Below, piece after piece: positions 63,007-64,000 of a stretch of 64,000 nucleotides of DNA (position 1 is its first letter; every line of letters starts with the position of its first letter). The notes beneath the pieces were generated by a model. It did not search any database and was not told the DNA's origin. It worked only from the letters and a program-made list of their open reading frames with translations. The position numbers were made by a program, and so were the translations under genes. Source of the DNA: an uncultured Alkaliphilus sp. (GTDB lineage: Bacteria > Bacillota > Clostridia > Peptostreptococcales > Natronincolaceae); the NCBI GenBank assembly GCA_938074565.1, contig CALJEQ010000030.1, positions 1 through 64,000 of the forward strand, written 5' to 3'.

Positions 63007-64000
63007 TTGATTGGTAAAATCCTTGGAAATAGATACGAGATAGTAGAAAAAATAGGCGGCGGAGGAATGGCTTTGGTTTTTAAGGCAAAGTGCAATTTAT
63101 TAAACCGCTATGTGGCTGTTAAAATACTTAGACCAGAGTTTACATCAGATAAAGCCTTGATTGATAAATTTAAGAGAGAGTCACAAGCAGCTGCCAGCTT
63201 GTCCCATCCAAATGTTGTTAATATTTATGATGTTGGAGAATGTGAAGAAATTTATTATATCGTTATGGAATATGTTGCAGGAAAAACCTTGAAGGAAGTT
63301 ATAAGAGAAAAAGGGTTGCTTTCCATTGAGGAAATAATCGATTATAGCAGACAAATTGCCTTTGCACTTAGACATGCCCATCATAATCATATAATTCATA
63401 GAGATATAAAACCCCATAATATTTTGGTGACAAATGATAAACGGGCTAAAGTAACGGATTTTGGTATTGCTTTGGCAGCCAGTTCATCCACCATGACCAA
63501 CTCTGGTAGTGTTTTTGGTTCTGTACATTATTTCTCACCAGAGCAGGCAAGGGGTGGGTACACCGATGAAAAATCTGATTTGTATTCTTTAGGTATCGTG
63601 ATGTATGAAATGGCAACAGGTAAAGTACCCTTTGATGGGGATAGTCCTATAACTGTTGCTTTAAAGCATATTCAAGATAAACCAATAACACCTTCGGAAA
63701 TAAATCCTAAATTACCACAAGTATTAGAAGATATTATCTTAAAACTGATGATGAAAGAGCAATCAAGTAGATATCAAAACACTGAAGAATTATTGGATGA
63801 TTTAACGAAGTTAAAAAATGACCCTCATACTAAAACATTTCATCAAAGGGTTAGTCAAGAAGATTCACCAACGCAAATTATTCCTATCATTAGCGATGAA
63901 GATATAAAGAAAAACACAAATATCAACACAACTACAAATACCAACACAAATGCAAATCAGCCACCTAAAAAGAATAAAAAGGTAAATAAAACAATTGTAA
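63007..64000 (+). CDS. prkC: Serine/threonine protein kinase PrkC, partial (runs off window)
   Basis: The first 331 codons of a PASTA-type kinase that senses muropeptides or cell-wall fragments and controls growth and spore germination. The start is TTG 63007 behind GGTGAGGA. Visible kinase parts: GGGGMALVFKAK, VAVKILRPEF, H131-R132-D133 in IHRDIKPHN, the DFGIA motif, GSVHYFSPEQARGG and DLYSLGIVMYEMATGKVPF. An Asn/Thr-rich linker (NINTTTNTNTNANQ) precedes the expected membrane segment and PASTA repeats, which lie beyond the window. Confidence 0.95.
   Translation, partial: MIGKILGNRYEIVEKIGGGGMALVFKAKCNLLNRYVAVKILRPEFTSDKALIDKFKRESQAAASLSHPNVVNIYDVGECEEIYYIVMEYVAGKTLKEVIREKGLLSIEEIIDYSRQIAFALRHAHHNHIIHRDIKPHNILVTNDKRAKVTDFGIALAASSSTMTNSGSVFGSVHYFSPEQARGGYTDEKSDLYSLGIVMYEMATGKVPFDGDSPITVALKHIQDKPITPSEINPKLPQVLEDIILKLMMKEQSSRYQNTEELLDDLTKLKNDPHTKTFHQRVSQEDSPTQIIPIISDEDIKKNTNINTTTNTNTNANQPPKKNKKVNKTIV

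Overview
The window is about 64 kb of AT-rich DNA from a low-GC, endospore-forming Firmicute, most likely a strictly anaerobic member of the Clostridia. This rests on sigG, spoIIP, spoIVA, yteA and YIEGIA-type sporulation genes, Bacillota-type gene order (sepF-ylmG-ylmH-divIVA; yicC-remA-gmk-rpoZ-coaBC-priA-def-fmt ... rsmB-rlmN-stp-prkC), frequent TTG/GTG starts and AGGAGG ribosome binding sites. Genus cannot be fixed from the sequence alone.

Layout. 1-0.35 kb: end of an IS66-like element lying just upstream of sigG. 0.5-5.9 kb: sigG, ymxH, nrdR, pgeF and a PhoP/PhoR two-component pair. 6-16 kb: a sporulation/housekeeping run: DUF1614, spoIIP, YIEGIA protein and its small partner, two DUF3189 paralogues, a PDZ/radical-SAM DUF512 protein, der, plsY, gpsA, spoIVA, then tRNA-Pro(GGG). 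16.6-28.4 kb: an accessory stretch of short units: a TSCPD protein, an orphan XRE-TPR regulator, a C_GCAxxG_C_C protein with a TDT transporter, a lone 1066-residue AAA ATPase, two small minus-strand paralogues each behind a textbook sigma-K promoter (probable spore-coat proteins), a tautomerase, a YetF protein and several small membrane or exported proteins. 28.4-31.2 kb: yggS-sepF-ylmG-ylmH-divIVA (cell division). 31.4-37.6 kb: mtnN-aroF, yteA, lspA-rluD, and pyrR-uraA with two PyrR-type RNA leaders. 37.7-39.5 kb: rqcH on the minus strand. 40-50 kb: dapF and the large yicC-to-yugP operon. 50-59.4 kb: genes intervening between yugP and rsmB, which are usually close: an NlpC/P60-like exported protein and lipoprotein, a small minus gene, a TVP38 membrane protein, a split transketolase plus RuBisCO-like protein operon, and a chemoreceptor. 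59.7-64 kb: rsmB-rlmN-stp-prkC, cut by the window edge.

How the parts fit. The conserved blocks serve sporulation (engulfment, coat basement layer, forespore sigma factor), phospholipid and nucleotide precursor synthesis, translation start and rescue, and division-site assembly. The main candidates for undescribed biology are the RuBisCO-like/split-transketolase operon, the sigma-K-driven small paralogue pair, the stand-alone ATPase with a substituted switch histidine, and three hairpins in different places sharing one unusual two-stem geometry.
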